Part shown: piece by piece, positions 54,776 to 64,000 of the stretch
How positions within the stretch are numbered: position 1 is the stretch's first letter
Layout of the letters: every line of letters starts with the position of its first letter
Source of the DNA: Bifidobacterium polysaccharolyticum
Lineage (GTDB): Bacteria; Actinomycetota; Actinomycetes; Actinomycetales; Bifidobacteriaceae
Length of the DNA: 64,000 nt
Direction: 5' to 3'
Assembly: GCF_016101585.1 (NCBI RefSeq)
Contig: NZ_JACFQG010000002.1
Span: 1 to 64,000, forward strand
Position numbers and translations under genes: made by a program
The notes under the pieces: model-generated
Seen by the model: only the letters and a program-made list of their open reading frames with translations
Database searches by the model: none
What the model was told of the DNA's origin: nothing

Positions 54776-55738
54776 TCACAGTGTACGGCGGGCACGGATG
54801 GCCTGCGCTCGTTCAGCAAGCTGGTCATCAGGCGGGTAGGCTACTTGCTCCAGGGTCAGGCCCCGAGCAGCTATGGGACCAGTGGAACCTTCACGCAAGG
54901 GGTGGGCAATCTTGTCGGCAAACCATTGCACGGACCGGCGCCCCAGGCCCACCTGAATGCAGGCCGCGACCAACGAGCGGACCATGTTATGGGCAAATGC
55001 ATCGGCTACGATCCGGAAGACGGTCAGCCCGGACTCCATGAAGGGCGGAAGGTATCCGACGGCACTCTGCTCCGGTTCAACACCGAACAGATTCACGGTC
55101 GGAACCAGGTCCCAGTGTGCTGCCTTGACCTTGCGGATGGTCGTGCCCCCAGGGTTTGGCCTGGCGAAGGATCCGAAGTCATGCAAGCCGATGCACTCCC
55201 CTGCAGCCTCGTTCATAGCTTCCAGATCCAGGCTCCCCTCCAGGTCCAGCACATAGCCACGCATGCGTGGATCCCCCGGCCGACCCCCCTGGCTGACCCG
55301 ATACAGGTAAGTGCGTTCCAAGGCAGAGAAGCGGGCATCGAAACCCATGGGAGCAGCTCGGAGCCCTAGCAGCACGATGTCAGCAGGCAACAGGTGGCGG
55401 AGACGGCGTTCCAGGGCCAAAACACCATCAACCCCCATATGTCCCCTGCAGGCCTCGAGCACAACTTCAGGAATATCCAGGTGCGCCACCTGATGAGATG
55501 CGTGGACCCCAGTGTCGGTTCTGCCAGCCACGACCAGCCTTGGTTCCCAGACGACTTGACTATGGGAAACCTCGCCATCTGATTTGCGGGCTCCAGTTAT
55601 CAGAGACAGGGCATGCTCGATGCAGCCTTGGACCGTGCGAAGCCCAGGCTGCCGGGCCCAACCGTGGAAGCCGCCGCCGTCGTAAGCCAGATCCATGCGC
55701 AGCCTGACAAGGGACATGTTCTTTTCCTGATGCTCCAT
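54776..55738 (-). CDS. truA: tRNA pseudouridine synthase A (positions 38-40)
   Basis: 320 residues, the catalytic Asp in AGRTDTGVHA. Modifies uridines in the anticodon stem-loop. The ATG at 55738 has GGAGG 6 bases upstream; another ATG seven codons in has a weaker site. A 25-residue insert between the catalytic loop and the core makes it longer than E. coli TruA (270). Final gene of the infA-rpmJ-rpsM-rpsK-rpoA-rplQ cluster, a bacterial arrangement with truA after rplQ. Confidence 0.93.
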   Translation of the reverse strand: MEHQEKNMSLVRLRMDLAYDGGGFHGWARQPGLRTVQGCIEHALSLITGARKSDGEVSHSQVVWEPRLVVAGRTDTGVHASHQVAHLDIPEVVLEACRGHMGVDGVLALERRLRHLLPADIVLLGLRAAPMGFDARFSALERTYLYRVSQGGRPGDPRMRGYVLDLEGSLDLEAMNEAAGECIGLHDFGSFARPNPGGTTIRKVKAAHWDLVPTVNLFGVEPEQSAVGYLPPFMESGLTVFRIVADAFAHNMVRSLVAACIQVGLGRRSVQWFADKIAHPLREGSTGPIAARGLTLEQVAYPPDDQLAERAQAIRARRTL

Positions 55739-55764
55739 CGAGACCTCCCTGGCACCAATGACAA

Positions 55765-55797
55765 ACGGGGCCGGAGAGCCATGCTCCCCGACCCCGT
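55765..55797 (-). terminator. hairpin between rplQ and truA
   Basis: An inverted repeat (ACGGGG...CCCCGT with an internal GGAG/CTCC stem) lies 18 bp after the rplQ stop on the minus strand, followed by a TTTG. It may act as a partial terminator before truA. Confidence 0.6.
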
Positions 55798-55815
55798 CAT
55801 CAGAACAAAGACCGA

Positions 55816-56460
55816 TTACTCAGCGGCCTTCTCCGCATCCTCAGCCACGTCGGCGTCTTCCTCAGCCTGGGCTGCTGCCTGATCCGCCTTGTCAGCGGTC
55901 TGCTCCAGATCCTCTGCAGCCTGGTCGGCCTGTGCCACGTCCTGATCGGACTCATTGGCCTCGACGGCCTGGTCGACAGCATCCTTGGCTGCGCCTTCGG
56001 CGACTGCAGCATCGGTGGCGGCAGCCACCTCCGCGTTGTCGTCCTTGGCGGCCACCTTGGCTGCGGACTCAGCCTCCTTGACCACGGCCTTCTTGGCGGA
56101 CAGAGGCTCGGTGACCAGCTCGATCACGGCCTGCGGGGAGTTGTCTCCACGGCGGGGCGCTATCTTGGTGATTCGTGTGTAGCCACCCTCACGCTGCTGC
56201 ATTTGCTCAGCGATCTGCGTGAACAAGATATGGACCACAGACTTGTCGCGGATGACGCGCATGACGCGGCGGCGGGCAGGCAGATCCCCGCGCTTGGCGA
56301 AGGTGATCAGCCGCTCAGCCAGCGGACGCAGGCGCTTGGCCTTGGGTAGGGTGGTCGTGATGCGGCCGTTGGCGAAGAGGCTGGTGGCCATGTTGGCCAG
56401 CATCAACCGCTCATGCGCCGGGCTGGAGGCCAGACGTGGGCCCTTGCTAGGTTTTGGCAT
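55816..56460 (-). CDS. rplQ: 50S ribosomal protein L17 with acidic C-terminal extension
   Basis: 214 residues. The first about 120 are L17 ([20 protein letters not shown] to the [12 protein letters not shown] end). The remaining 90 residues are Ala/Glu/Asp-rich, mostly helical and strongly acidic, with repeated A-x-x-A-D patterns. Extended L17 tails occur in actinobacteria, but this one is long. It could contact neighbouring factors or be largely disordered. ATG start preceded by AAGGAG. Confidence 0.93.
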   Translation of the reverse strand: MPKPSKGPRLASSPAHERLMLANMATSLFANGRITTTLPKAKRLRPLAERLITFAKRGDLPARRRVMRVIRDKSVVHILFTQIAEQMQQREGGYTRITKIAPRRGDNSPQAVIELVTEPLSAKKAVVKEAESAAKVAAKDDNAEVAAATDAAVAEGAAKDAVDQAVEANESDQDVAQADQAAEDLEQTADKADQAAAQAEEDADVAEDAEKAAE

Positions 56461-56586
56461 TGGATTATCTCCTTACGGCCCGGGAGGACAGGTGGGCATA
56501 CGCCCGAACATCCGACTTCCCGGAATTTCTGTCAGCAGGCGACGGAACCCTTCCCCCTCGCCCGCTCATACGAAGGCTGCAATCCC

Positions 56587-57582
56587 TCACTCGTCGTCAG
56601 GCGAGAAGAAGGTGCCTCCCTCGAGATTATTAGTGTCGAAGCCCAGCGGTGAGGCCTTCAGCGACAGCCCCATGCCCTCAAGCTTCTCCTTGACCTCGTC
56701 GATGGACTTCATGCCGAAGTTGCGGATGTCCAGCAGATCCTGCTCGGTATGCGAGACCAGCTCGCCGATGGTGTGGATTCCTTCGCGCTTGAGGCAGTTG
56801 TAGGAACGCTGCGTCAGGTTCAGGTCCTCAATCGGCACGGACATTTGCGGATCAGCTTCTTCCACCTCAGGCTCGGGCCCAACCTCTACGCCCTCGGCCT
56901 GAGTGTTGAGCTCGCGGCAGAGGCCGAAGAGCTCGACCAGGGTCGACCCAGCGGACGCCACTGCATCACGCGGCGAAATAGCCGGCTTGGTCTCCACATC
57001 CAGGATCAGCTTGTCGAAATCCGTGCGCTGCTCGACACGGGTGGCCTCGACCTTGTAGCTGACCTTGAGCACAGGAGAATAAATGGAATCAACCGGGATG
57101 CGGCCGATCTCATCGTTGTCCTGCTTGTTGAGCTGGGCCTGGACGTATCCACGCCCACGCTCCACCGTAAACTCGATCTCCAACTCGCCATCCTCGGCCA
57201 AGGTCGCGATATGCAGATCAGGATTGGCCACGGTGACGCCTGCCGGCGGGGTGATATCCCCGGCTGTGGCCTCGCCCTTGCCGCTCTTGCGCAAATACAT
57301 GACCACAGGCTCGTCGTATTCGCTGGTCAGCACGATGCCTTTGATGTTGAGCAGGATCTCAGTGACGTCCTCCTCCACACCGGGCAGCGTGGTGAACTCG
57401 TGCAGGGCACCCGAGATGCGGACCGAGGTCACAGCCGCACCGGGTATGGAACTCAGCAGGGTACGACGCAGGGAATTGCCCAGAGTGTACCCGAATCCCG
57501 GCTCCAAGGGCTCGATGGTGAAACGGGAGCGCTGGGCATTGACGACTTCTTCAGTAAGAGTCGGACGCTGTGCAATAAGCAC
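56587..57582 (-). CDS. rpoA: RNA polymerase alpha subunit
   Basis: 331 residues from a GTG (AAAGGA 8 bases upstream); the frame runs 13 codons further up, but that part has no ribosome-binding site. NTD holds [20 protein letters not shown] and a dimer interface; the C-terminal domain ([20 protein letters not shown]) is the UP-element and activator contact site. Assembles the polymerase core. Sits between rpsK and rplQ as usual. Confidence 0.96.
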   Translation of the reverse strand: MLIAQRPTLTEEVVNAQRSRFTIEPLEPGFGYTLGNSLRRTLLSSIPGAAVTSVRISGALHEFTTLPGVEEDVTEILLNIKGIVLTSEYDEPVVMYLRKSGKGEATAGDITPPAGVTVANPDLHIATLAEDGELEIEFTVERGRGYVQAQLNKQDNDEIGRIPVDSIYSPVLKVSYKVEATRVEQRTDFDKLILDVETKPAISPRDAVASAGSTLVELFGLCRELNTQAEGVEVGPEPEVEEADPQMSVPIEDLNLTQRSYNCLKREGIHTIGELVSHTEQDLLDIRNFGMKSIDEVKEKLEGMGLSLKASPLGFDTNNLEGGTFFSPDDE

Positions 57583-57657
57583 TGTTGCTATCCTTTCAGC
57601 TCCGACCGGTGGTGCACTCACCGGTCTTCGCGGGTGGATTCATGGGTTTTCTAGTGC

Positions 57658-58056
57658 TCAGACGCGACGGCGCTTGGGAGGACGAACGCCATTGTGTGCC
57701 TGTGGGGTCACATCCGAGATGGAACCGACCTCCAGGCCTGCGGACTGCAGGGAGCGGATGGCGGTCTCACGGCCCGAACCCGGGCCCTTGACGAAGACAT
57801 CCACCTTCTTGACCCCATGCTCCATGGCCTTGCGGGCTGCGGATTCAGCGGCCATGCCCGCTGCGTAAGGAGTGGACTTGCGGGAGCCCTTGAAGCCTAC
57901 GTCGCCGCCCGAAGCCCAGGCCACTACAGCACCGGAAGGATCGGTGATGGAGATGATGGTGTTGTTGAATGTTGACTTGATATGCGCCTGCCCGACCGGA
58001 ACCGACTTGCGATCCCGACGACGAGGCTTGCGCGCGGCCTGCTTTGCTGCTGCCAT
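57658..58056 (-). CDS. rpsK: 30S ribosomal protein S11
   Basis: 132 residues from ATG 58056. Contains [18 protein letters not shown], and the C-terminal [19 protein letters not shown] and [11 protein letters not shown]. Forms part of the 30S platform. The upstream frame continues to 58137 but is rejected because the ATG at 58056 gives the known N-terminus. Confidence 0.97.
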   Translation of the reverse strand: MAAAKQAARKPRRRDRKSVPVGQAHIKSTFNNTIISITDPSGAVVAWASGGDVGFKGSRKSTPYAAGMAAESAARKAMEHGVKKVDVFVKGPGSGRETAIRSLQSAGLEVGSISDVTPQAHNGVRPPKRRRV

Positions 58057-58143
58057 TGATCCTCGTTTCCTTGTCACGAATAACGAATAACTAATTGCTA
58101 GTGCGAACCATCGGGGACCCTCATCCCCGCTTCGCATTCAGCC

Positions 58144-58521
58144 TTACTTGGTCGCCTTCTTCTTTCCGGCGACAGTGCGCTTGGGTCCCTTGCGGGTGCG
58201 GGCGTTGGTCTTGGTCCGCTGGCCGCGCACGGGCAGACCCCGGCGGTGGCGCTGGCCCTGATAGCAATTGATTTGGATCTTACGGCGAATATCAGCGTCG
58301 ATCTCACGACGCAGATCACCCTCGATCTTGTAGTTTCCCTCGAGGTAATCACGCAGCGTAATAAGCTGCTCGTCCGTGAGATCCTTGACGCGGGTGTCCG
58401 GATTCACTCCGGTCGCGGCAAGTGTTTCCTTGGCGCGAGTACGCCCCACACCGAAGATGTAGGTGAGGGCTATCTCTATGCGCTTCTCGTTGGGGATGTC
58501 GACTCCGGCAAGACGTGCCAT
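58144..58521 (-). CDS. rpsM: 30S ribosomal protein S13
   Basis: 125 residues, start [20 protein letters not shown]. Helix-two-turns-helix region ([20 protein letters not shown]) and a basic tail rich in Arg and Lys ([18 protein letters not shown]). Located in the 30S head near the 50S bridge. The classic infA-rpmJ-rpsM-rpsK-rpoA-rplQ order is conserved here. Confidence 0.97.
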   Translation of the reverse strand: MARLAGVDIPNEKRIEIALTYIFGVGRTRAKETLAATGVNPDTRVKDLTDEQLITLRDYLEGNYKIEGDLRREIDADIRRKIQINCYQGQRHRRGLPVRGQRTKTNARTRKGPKRTVAGKKKATK

Positions 58522-58654
58522 TGCGATTCCTTTTTTGCTCTACGCAGGTCGTGCACCGAGTCTTCCGGTCTCCCGGCCCGGGCCTGCGCACCCGGGGTTC
58601 AGCCTATCGGCTGTGACTCAGCGCCTTTAGTGTTCGTTGCCGCTGGGAATCCGC

Positions 58655-58768
58655 TCAGCCCTGGCGCTGCTTGTGGCGTGGGTTTTTGCAGATCACCATG
58701 ACGCGGCCGTGACGACGAATCACGCGGCAGTTCTCGCAGATTCTCTTCACACTAGGGCTGACCTTCAT
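58655..58768 (-). CDS. rpmJ: 50S ribosomal protein L36
   Basis: 37 codons, reading [19 protein letters not shown] and a basic end to TGA. Zinc ligands Cys11, Cys14, Cys27 and His32 are all present, so this is a zinc-binding L36. Placed between infA and rpsM as usual. An AAGGAAAA site precedes the ATG. Confidence 0.96.
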   Translation of the reverse strand: MKVSPSVKRICENCRVIRRHGRVMVICKNPRHKQRQG

Positions 58769-58793
58769 GGTTTTCCTTTGCTTGTGTACCTTG

Positions 58794-59012
58794 TTACTTG
58801 TACCGGTACGTAATCCGTCCGCGGTTCAGATCATAGGGACTCATTTCGAGCACCACCCGATCCTGGGGCAGAATGCGGATGTAATTCTTGCGCATCTTGC
58901 CGGAAATGGTGGCCAGCACCAGGTGCTTGTTCTCGAGCTCGACGCGGAACATCGCATTCGGGAGGGCCTCGACCACACGCCCTTCCACCTCGATCACACC
59001 ATCTTTTGCCAT
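58794..59012 (-). CDS. infA: translation initiation factor IF-1
   Basis: 72 residues, [20 protein letters not shown] with an OB-fold ([19 protein letters not shown]) and [16 protein letters not shown]. Occupies the ribosomal A-site during initiation. First gene of the alpha operon here; the upstream region to 59123 in frame is not coding. Confidence 0.97.
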   Translation of the reverse strand: MAKDGVIEVEGRVVEALPNAMFRVELENKHLVLATISGKMRKNYIRILPQDRVVLEMSPYDLNRGRITYRYK

Positions 59013-59196
59013 AAGCCTTCTATCCGATCCTCGGCCGGTTACACGGCGCGCCGAAAGACACGCCAAATGGTAAGTATAGCATTGATGGACCCAAAATTGG
59101 GCAATAGCGTGTTGACACGACAAAAGGGCCGTCCGAACGGCTGTCGCTCAATCAGTATAGCAGTCGTTCAGGCGGTCCGATAAGGACCCGAATCCC

Positions 59197-59658
59197 TCAG
59201 TCCTCAATGGCGATGTTCTGCGTGTTGTCAGCCGGCTCGATGCTGGTCTTGGGCAGGGTCACCTCGAGGGTGCCATTGGCGTAGTGAGCATGGATATCCT
59301 CCTGGCGGACCTTATCGCCCACATAGAAGCTGCGGGAGCAGGACCCGGTGTAACGCTCGCGCCGAATCCAACGGCCCTGATCGTCCTTGTCGCCCTGGTC
59401 GCTGTTCTTCTGCGCGGATACAATCAGGTAGCCGTCCTCAAGACGCAGGCCGATGTCCTTCTTGTCAAAGCCAGGCATGTCGATGGAGAGCTGGTACTGC
59501 CCGTCCTTCTCACGCACATCCGTGTTCATCAAGGGGCTGTTCAGCGCGTTCTTGGCGCTCTGACCCTGCCGACGCCCGTCACGCCAGTTGTTGAAGAAGG
59601 GATCGTCGAAGAAGTCGCCGAAGATCGAATTGTTCATCAATGCGGGAAACATAGCCAT
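59197..59658 (-). CDS. Hsp20 / alpha-crystallin small heat-shock protein
   Basis: 153 residues, ATG 59658 preceded by AGGAG 9 bases upstream; a GTG two codons earlier is less likely. The alpha-crystallin domain starts near residue 45 (NTDVREKDGQYQLSIDMPGF) with the RRERYTGSCSRSF strand and the GTLEVTLPK end. ATP-independent holdase that binds unfolding proteins. A HAIR operator 147 bp upstream suggests HspR control, as for other actinobacterial hsp20 genes. Confidence 0.93.
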   Translation of the reverse strand: MAMFPALMNNSIFGDFFDDPFFNNWRDGRRQGQSAKNALNSPLMNTDVREKDGQYQLSIDMPGFDKKDIGLRLEDGYLIVSAQKNSDQGDKDDQGRWIRRERYTGSCSRSFYVGDKVRQEDIHAHYANGTLEVTLPKTSIEPADNTQNIAIED

Positions 59659-59804
59659 AATCACATCTCCTGATTCTCTAAGTCATCGTTCCTGCGGACC
59701 GGAACCCCAGACGGACATCCTGACCTATCCTCCCGGGCTCCCTGCCCTTCACTTTGTCCAAACCGCGGGCCCCGGGTTCCATGCCCGATGTTCACCCAAG
59801 GAAT

Positions 59805-59833
59805 AAAAGTTGAGTCGCGGAGACTCAACTTTT
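59805..59833 (-). promoter_or_regulatory. HAIR (HspR) operator upstream of hsp20
   Basis: A perfect inverted repeat AAAAGTTGAGT-CGCGGAG-ACTCAACTTTT matches the HspR-associated inverted repeat (consensus CTTGAGT-N7-ACTCAAG) except the terminal base of each arm. Its 7-base spacer is exact. It lies 147 bp before the hsp20 start and 209 bp before gdhA, and the promoter may overlap it. Confidence 0.85.
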
Positions 59834-60041
59834 GCTAGCGCACTTAATTACTCTTCTTTGTTCTCTCATTCTTCGGGCCTTGAATGACCACATGTTAGAC
59901 ATTACGGGCCACAATTCTTGTGACGTAACTTTGGGGCATTTACCATAGGATAAGATTCCGCCAGCCCCCGTAGGCTCTTGAGGGCGGACCCAATCGTATG
60001 TGGACCGGACGGACCGGCCATTCCTAGTCAAAGGAGCTTAG

Positions 60042-61388
60042 ATGCTCACCAACGAATACATCAAGCGCGTATACCAGCAGGTTGAGAAGCGCGACGGCGA
60101 CCAGCCGGAATTCCTGCAGGCTGTGCGTGAAGTCTTCTCCAGCCTGGAGCCCGTGGTGGAGCGGCATCCCGAGTATGAGGCCAACGGCGTGCTGGAGCGC
60201 CTGGTCGAGCCTGAGCGTGCAGTCAAGTTCCGTGTGGCCTGGACCGACGATCAGGGCCATGTTCAGGTCAACCGCGGTTACCGGATCCAATTCAATTCAG
60301 CAATCGGTCCCTACAAGGGCGGCCTACGCTTCCACCCGACCGTGACCGAGTCGGTCATCAAGTTCCTGGGCTTCGAGCAGATCCTGAAGAATTCGCTGAC
60401 CGGACTGCCCATGGGCGGTGCCAAGGGCGGATCCGACTTCGACCCCAAGGGCCGCTCGGATGCCGAGGTCATGCGCTTCTGCCAGGCCTTCATGACTGAG
60501 TTGCAGCGCCACATCGGGCAGTTCACCGACGTGCCCGCCGGCGACATCAACGTGGGATCCCGCGAGATCGGCTACCTGTTCGGTCAATACAAGAGAATGC
60601 GCGACGAGTACTCGGGCGTGCTGACCGGCAAGGACTTGACCTTCGGCGGCTCCCTGGCCAGGACCGAGGCTACGGGCTATGGTCTGTGCTACTACACCCA
60701 GGAGGCCCTGCAGACGCTGCGCAAGGATTCCTTCCAGGGTAAGACCGTCGTCATCTCCGGCTCGGGCAATGTGGCCATCTTCGCCATCGAAAAAGCCCAA
60801 CAACTGGGCGCCAAGGTGGTGACGGCATCCGACTCCAATGGGTACGTCTACGATCCCAACGGAATTGACCTCGACGTCGTCAAGGACATCAAGCTGGGTC
60901 ACCGCGGCCGAATTCGCGAGTATGCAGACCGCGCAAACTCCGCTGAGTACCACGAGGGCTGCAAGGGTGTTTGGACCGTGCCCTGCGACATCGCCCTGCC
61001 CAGCGCAACACAGAACGAAATCGACGAGGAATCCGCAAAGACCCTGGTCGCCAACGGGTGCACCGTAGTCTGCGAGGGCTCCAACATGCCATCCACCCCC
61101 GAAGCCATCCAGGTCTATCAGGACAACAAGGTGCTCTACGGACCCGCCAAGGCCGCCAATGCCGGCGGCGTCGCAGTCTCCGGTCTGGAGATGAGCCAGA
61201 ACTCGCTGCGCCTGCAGTGGACCTTCGACGAGGTGGACCAGCGGCTCAAGGACATCATGACTGGAATCTTCCAAAAGTCCTACCAGGCCTCCAAGGAATA
61301 TGGTCATGAGGGCGACCTGATGCTGGGCGCCAATGTGGCCGGCTTCACCAAGGTGGCCGATGCTATGGTGGCCCAGGGCATCCTCTGA
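60042..61388 (+). CDS. gdhA: NADP-type glutamate dehydrogenase
   Basis: 448 residues. Catalytic region LPMGGAKGGSDFDPKGRSD with active-site Lys, and a Rossmann fold (VVISGSGNVAIFAIEKA). Length and hexamer-type features match the NADPH-dependent biosynthetic GdhA of enterobacteria, making glutamate from 2-oxoglutarate and ammonia. Ribosome-binding AAAGGAG lies 5 bases before the ATG. Monocistronic, closed by a strong terminator. Confidence 0.95.
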   Translation: MLTNEYIKRVYQQVEKRDGDQPEFLQAVREVFSSLEPVVERHPEYEANGVLERLVEPERAVKFRVAWTDDQGHVQVNRGYRIQFNSAIGPYKGGLRFHPTVTESVIKFLGFEQILKNSLTGLPMGGAKGGSDFDPKGRSDAEVMRFCQAFMTELQRHIGQFTDVPAGDINVGSREIGYLFGQYKRMRDEYSGVLTGKDLTFGGSLARTEATGYGLCYYTQEALQTLRKDSFQGKTVVISGSGNVAIFAIEKAQQLGAKVVTASDSNGYVYDPNGIDLDVVKDIKLGHRGRIREYADRANSAEYHEGCKGVWTVPCDIALPSATQNEIDEESAKTLVANGCTVVCEGSNMPSTPEAIQVYQDNKVLYGPAKAANAGGVAVSGLEMSQNSLRLQWTFDEVDQRLKDIMTGIFQKSYQASKEYGHEGDLMLGANVAGFTKVADAMVAQGIL

Positions 61389-61407
61389 GATAGGCTCTAG
61401 ATAGCGA

Positions 61408-61453
61408 AATAAGGGGTCCGACCCGCCGAAATTGCAGGTCGGACCCCTTATTG
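61408..61453. terminator. terminator after gdhA, shared with convergent GH2 gene
   Basis: A long stem AATAAGGGGTCCGACC/GGTCGGACCCCTTATT with a 14-base loop lies between the convergent gdhA and GH2 genes. The A and T ends allow termination from both sides. Confidence 0.85.
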
Positions 61454-61474
61454 TGCTTTAGCGGACGGCAGGAC

Positions 61475-64000
61475 TCAGGCAACCAGCTGGTCGATGACCT
61501 CGGAATCAATCCTCTGACGCGGGTTGAAGTCCTTGGAGCCCAGATACCGATAGATGCTGGTCTGAAGTGCCCGAGCCTCCGGATATTCGGTCAGATTCTG
61601 CAGGCCCATGGAGGAGAGCAGAAGCCGGCCCTTACCACAGCGGCATTCCAGCAGCTGTGTCATGGGTCGCAGGTAAGCGTAGCTGTCCATCTCAGTGATG
61701 ATGGATTGGTAGCGCTCAGGCAGGATGATGGCCCGCTGGGTGGCCATGGGCCACCACTGCCAGTCAGTATGCGAGTCGGTCGGGAAATCGGCAAAAATAG
61801 GGTGGTCGGCTTGAATGAACTGCCCCATGGTGCCGCTCTGGTCCTTGAATGTCCCCACTGACCAGAAGTCCGTGGAGAAATGGGCCTGAACGGATCTGGG
61901 CAGGGACTGTGCCGTGGAGTCAGGACTCAGATAGACTGTGCCTCCCTGGTCCAGGATCCGACGCGCCTGGTGGTCAAACCTCCTGGCCTCGTACAGACCG
62001 CCTGGCCGTTCAGGCTTGCTGTCCCGGTAGACCCAGACCGGATAGACATTGGTCACGCCGTCGATCTCCAAACTCAGGCGGCAGCGTTGGTTGCCTTCAA
62101 CGCCATCCAGAGGCAGTTCGAAGGCTCCAAGATCGGTCAGCTTGCCCACCGGACAGGTGACCTGACGGAAGACACGCTCCAGATCAACCCCCTGGCCCTG
62201 CAACCGCAGCCGAAGATCACCCTGCAGCGCGCGTCGGCCGTAGTTGGCCACTTTGACCGTCCCTGAGAGCTTCTCTCGGCTGGTATAGGCATAACGGTCC
62301 ATGACTGCCAGCGGCAACTGGTCGGTGAAGAAGGACCGGAAGCGTTCGGGGCGGGCGAAGGGAAAATGCTTGGGGTGCAGATGAGCATCCATCATGCCCA
62401 CCAGAGCCGTGCCCTGTCCGGGAAAGTCCTGCAGACCCAGCAGCGAAAGTCCCGACATGGAAGGGGTTCGCAGGACGGACTCCACCTCCTCCCGGTAGCA
62501 GATCCGCGACAGTTCGCCTGTAGCGGCCACCCATTCCAGCCAGGTGCGCTGGTCCAGGCCAGATTCACGGACCCTGTCACGGATCATTGCGTAATTCTCA
62601 GGACGGGTGACCCCTGTGAACTCCTCGATCTCTCGGAAGTCCGGCAACACTTCATACTGGCCGACCTCGAATCCATAGACCGGCACCTTGCACTCTTTGC
62701 GGACTGCCTGCATGGAGTCCTCGAAATTGTGTGCAGTTCCCGGATGGGCAGCGTTGGTGGATCCGCGCATGTTGGCGAAGCAGCAGCGCAGGTCGTGGCT
62801 CTTGTAGGACTCTGATGTGTAGACCTCGTTGCAGTCATCACTGCCCAGCTGTCCATAGTGCGGGTTGGACGAATTGGCGTAGAGCCGGGTGTCGTCAATG
62901 CTCCGGGCATCCTCGATAAGCTGAGCCATGCGCTGGTGGCCGGTCGCATCCGCAGACAGCTCGTTGCCCAGGGTGAGCATGACAAAGGAGGGATGGTTGG
63001 CCAGGAAGAGCAGCGTCTGCTCCAGTTCGGTGCGATAGTAGCGGTAACTCACATCCTCCTGGAAGGCATGATGGTAGTCCCAGTGGGAGAGCTCGGGCTG
63101 CATCATCATCCCCATCCGGTCCGCGGCGATGAAGGCTGCCTCGGGCGGGCAGTGCGAGTGGAAGCGGACTACATTCACTCCGTATGACCGGTAGGCCTCC
63201 AGAATACGAATCCAGGAGCCCACGTCCATGGGCGGGAAGCCGGTCTGCGGAAACTCAGCGCAATTGGCCTCGCCTCGCAGGAAGAAGGCCCTGCCGTTCA
63301 GAGCCAGTCTCCCCTGCTCATCGGCTGCGAAGTCACGGATGCCGAAGTCCGTACTTACCCGCGAGAGCACCTTGGATCCGTCCGGTGGCAGGAGCTCGAT
63401 TGCCATGCCATGCAGACAGCCCTGGTATTCGTCCCAGCGATCCGCATGGGCATCAAGCGGAAGATCGGGCCAGGTCAGTGTTCGCCGCCCAGGTTTCAGG
63501 TCTGCAGCGACCTCCAGAGGCTGGGCCAGTGCATCGGAAGAGAGCCTCAAGCGACCATGGAATCCTTGGCGCGAATCCACATCAGCCTCTACGGTCAGCG
63601 CATCGCCATGGGGGTAAGCACGAATGCTATCTACAAAAGTGTCCTCCTCCACACGCAGACCAATGTTTCCGAGAAGCCCGTTCCAGTTGGTCTGGGTGTG
63701 GTCAGTGGCGGTCGAGGAATCCACAATGGCGTCGTGAGGCATGCCCTGATAGGCGTTGTCGGAATCCACCTGCAGCAGGTCATTGCCCGTCAGCAGTCCG
63801 GTCAGCTCGAAGACATGCGGCGTATTCAAGGTCTGAGGACGATAGGGCTCGACCAGGCGTTCTCCCACCCTGACCTCCAGGCGGCGAGCGCGCTCTACCT
63901 CGAAGAAGACCCTCCGCCCCGGCTGCGGGGCCCATCGAATCTGTCGGGACAGCCTGACCGTCCCTTCAAAAGTGTGCCGCCTGGTCAGCCGAGAGCCGAT
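61475..64000 (-). CDS. glycoside hydrolase family 2 protein (5' end outside window)
   Basis: Partial gene: 841 residues readable to the right edge with no start inside, since the frame stays open from 63868 to 64000 (reading SRLTRRHTFEGTVRLS at the edge). The order fits GH2: an N-terminal sugar-binding jelly roll (to about residue 130), an Ig-like domain, a TIM barrel and C-terminal accessory domains. The acid/base Glu is in MLTLGNELSAD, and the nucleophile is likely the Glu in YGFEVGQYEV. Substrate not determinable; beta-galactosidase, mannosidase or glucosaminidase are possible. Cytosolic, as no signal is seen, but the N-terminus is missing. Confidence 0.85.
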   Translation of the reverse strand: MGSRLTRRHTFEGTVRLSRQIRWAPQPGRRVFFEVERARRLEVRVGERLVEPYRPQTLNTPHVFELTGLLTGNDLLQVDSDNAYQGMPHDAIVDSSTATDHTQTNWNGLLGNIGLRVEEDTFVDSIRAYPHGDALTVEADVDSRQGFHGRLRLSSDALAQPLEVAADLKPGRRTLTWPDLPLDAHADRWDEYQGCLHGMAIELLPPDGSKVLSRVSTDFGIRDFAADEQGRLALNGRAFFLRGEANCAEFPQTGFPPMDVGSWIRILEAYRSYGVNVVRFHSHCPPEAAFIAADRMGMMMQPELSHWDYHHAFQEDVSYRYYRTELEQTLLFLANHPSFVMLTLGNELSADATGHQRMAQLIEDARSIDDTRLYANSSNPHYGQLGSDDCNEVYTSESYKSHDLRCCFANMRGSTNAAHPGTAHNFEDSMQAVRKECKVPVYGFEVGQYEVLPDFREIEEFTGVTRPENYAMIRDRVRESGLDQRTWLEWVAATGELSRICYREEVESVLRTPSMSGLSLLGLQDFPGQGTALVGMMDAHLHPKHFPFARPERFRSFFTDQLPLAVMDRYAYTSREKLSGTVKVANYGRRALQGDLRLRLQGQGVDLERVFRQVTCPVGKLTDLGAFELPLDGVEGNQRCRLSLEIDGVTNVYPVWVYRDSKPERPGGLYEARRFDHQARRILDQGGTVYLSPDSTAQSLPRSVQAHFSTDFWSVGTFKDQSGTMGQFIQADHPIFADFPTDSHTDWQWWPMATQRAIILPERYQSIITEMDSYAYLRPMTQLLECRCGKGRLLLSSMGLQNLTEYPEARALQTSIYRYLGSKDFNPRQRIDSEVIDQLVA

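Overview
The window reads as a chromosomal segment of a high-GC actinobacterium, most likely a Bifidobacterium. Support comes from the gene set and order (nusA-infB-rbfA-truB-ribF; infA-rpmJ-rpsM-rpsK-rpoA-rplQ-truA; a 29-residue bS22-type mini-protein gene) and from the Pgm, RpiA and NADP-glutamate dehydrogenase sequences, which look bifidobacterial. An HspR-type (HAIR) operator upstream of hsp20 also fits. The species cannot be fixed by eye. Two tandem intact menA-like genes are unusual for the genus and would fit an insect-associated lineage, but that is only inference.

Layout. 1-14.7 kb is core genome: a thyA-folA-phosphatase cluster, OsmC, a double-domain universal stress protein, two secreted cell-wall hydrolase-type proteins (NlpC/P60 and CHAP), manA, a PhoR/SenX3-like kinase divergent from phoU, gpmA, two menA paralogues and lysS. 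14.78-19.4 kb is a decayed mobile island beside a tRNA-Pro(CGG) gene. It holds an integrase C-terminal remnant, a helix-turn-helix regulator, a second regulator broken by what looks like a one-base deletion, an EndoU-like toxin end with a small overlapping downstream ORF, a phage capsid-like fragment, and an ATPase plus a frameshifted TOPRIM-like partner that resembles a two-gene defence system.

19.5-32.6 kb carries a TPR/DUF4037 and DUF4125 pair, a membrane alpha/beta hydrolase, a divergent PspC envelope-stress module with a histidine kinase and a LuxR-type regulator, a HAD-like protein lacking its nucleophile, an S51 peptidase, a ClC transporter and a YbaK-type deacylase. 32.8-46.1 kb holds tRNA-Ser(UGA), serS, split iron-sulfur serine dehydratase, diacylglycerol kinase, phosphoglucomutase, RNase HI with a long tail, rpiA, bS22, radA and an amino-acid ABC importer. 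46.1-59.0 kb is mostly translation and transcription machinery, with a lipoprotein gene and tRNA-Ser(CGA). 59.2-64 kb has hsp20 with its HAIR element, gdhA, and a GH2 glycosidase that runs off the right edge.

The most unusual items are the sensor kinase with Glu in place of the phosphoacceptor His and no regulator beside it, the broken ATPase/TOPRIM pair, the EndoU-like cassette, and the duplicated menA. No CRISPR array, rRNA or intact insertion sequence is visible.
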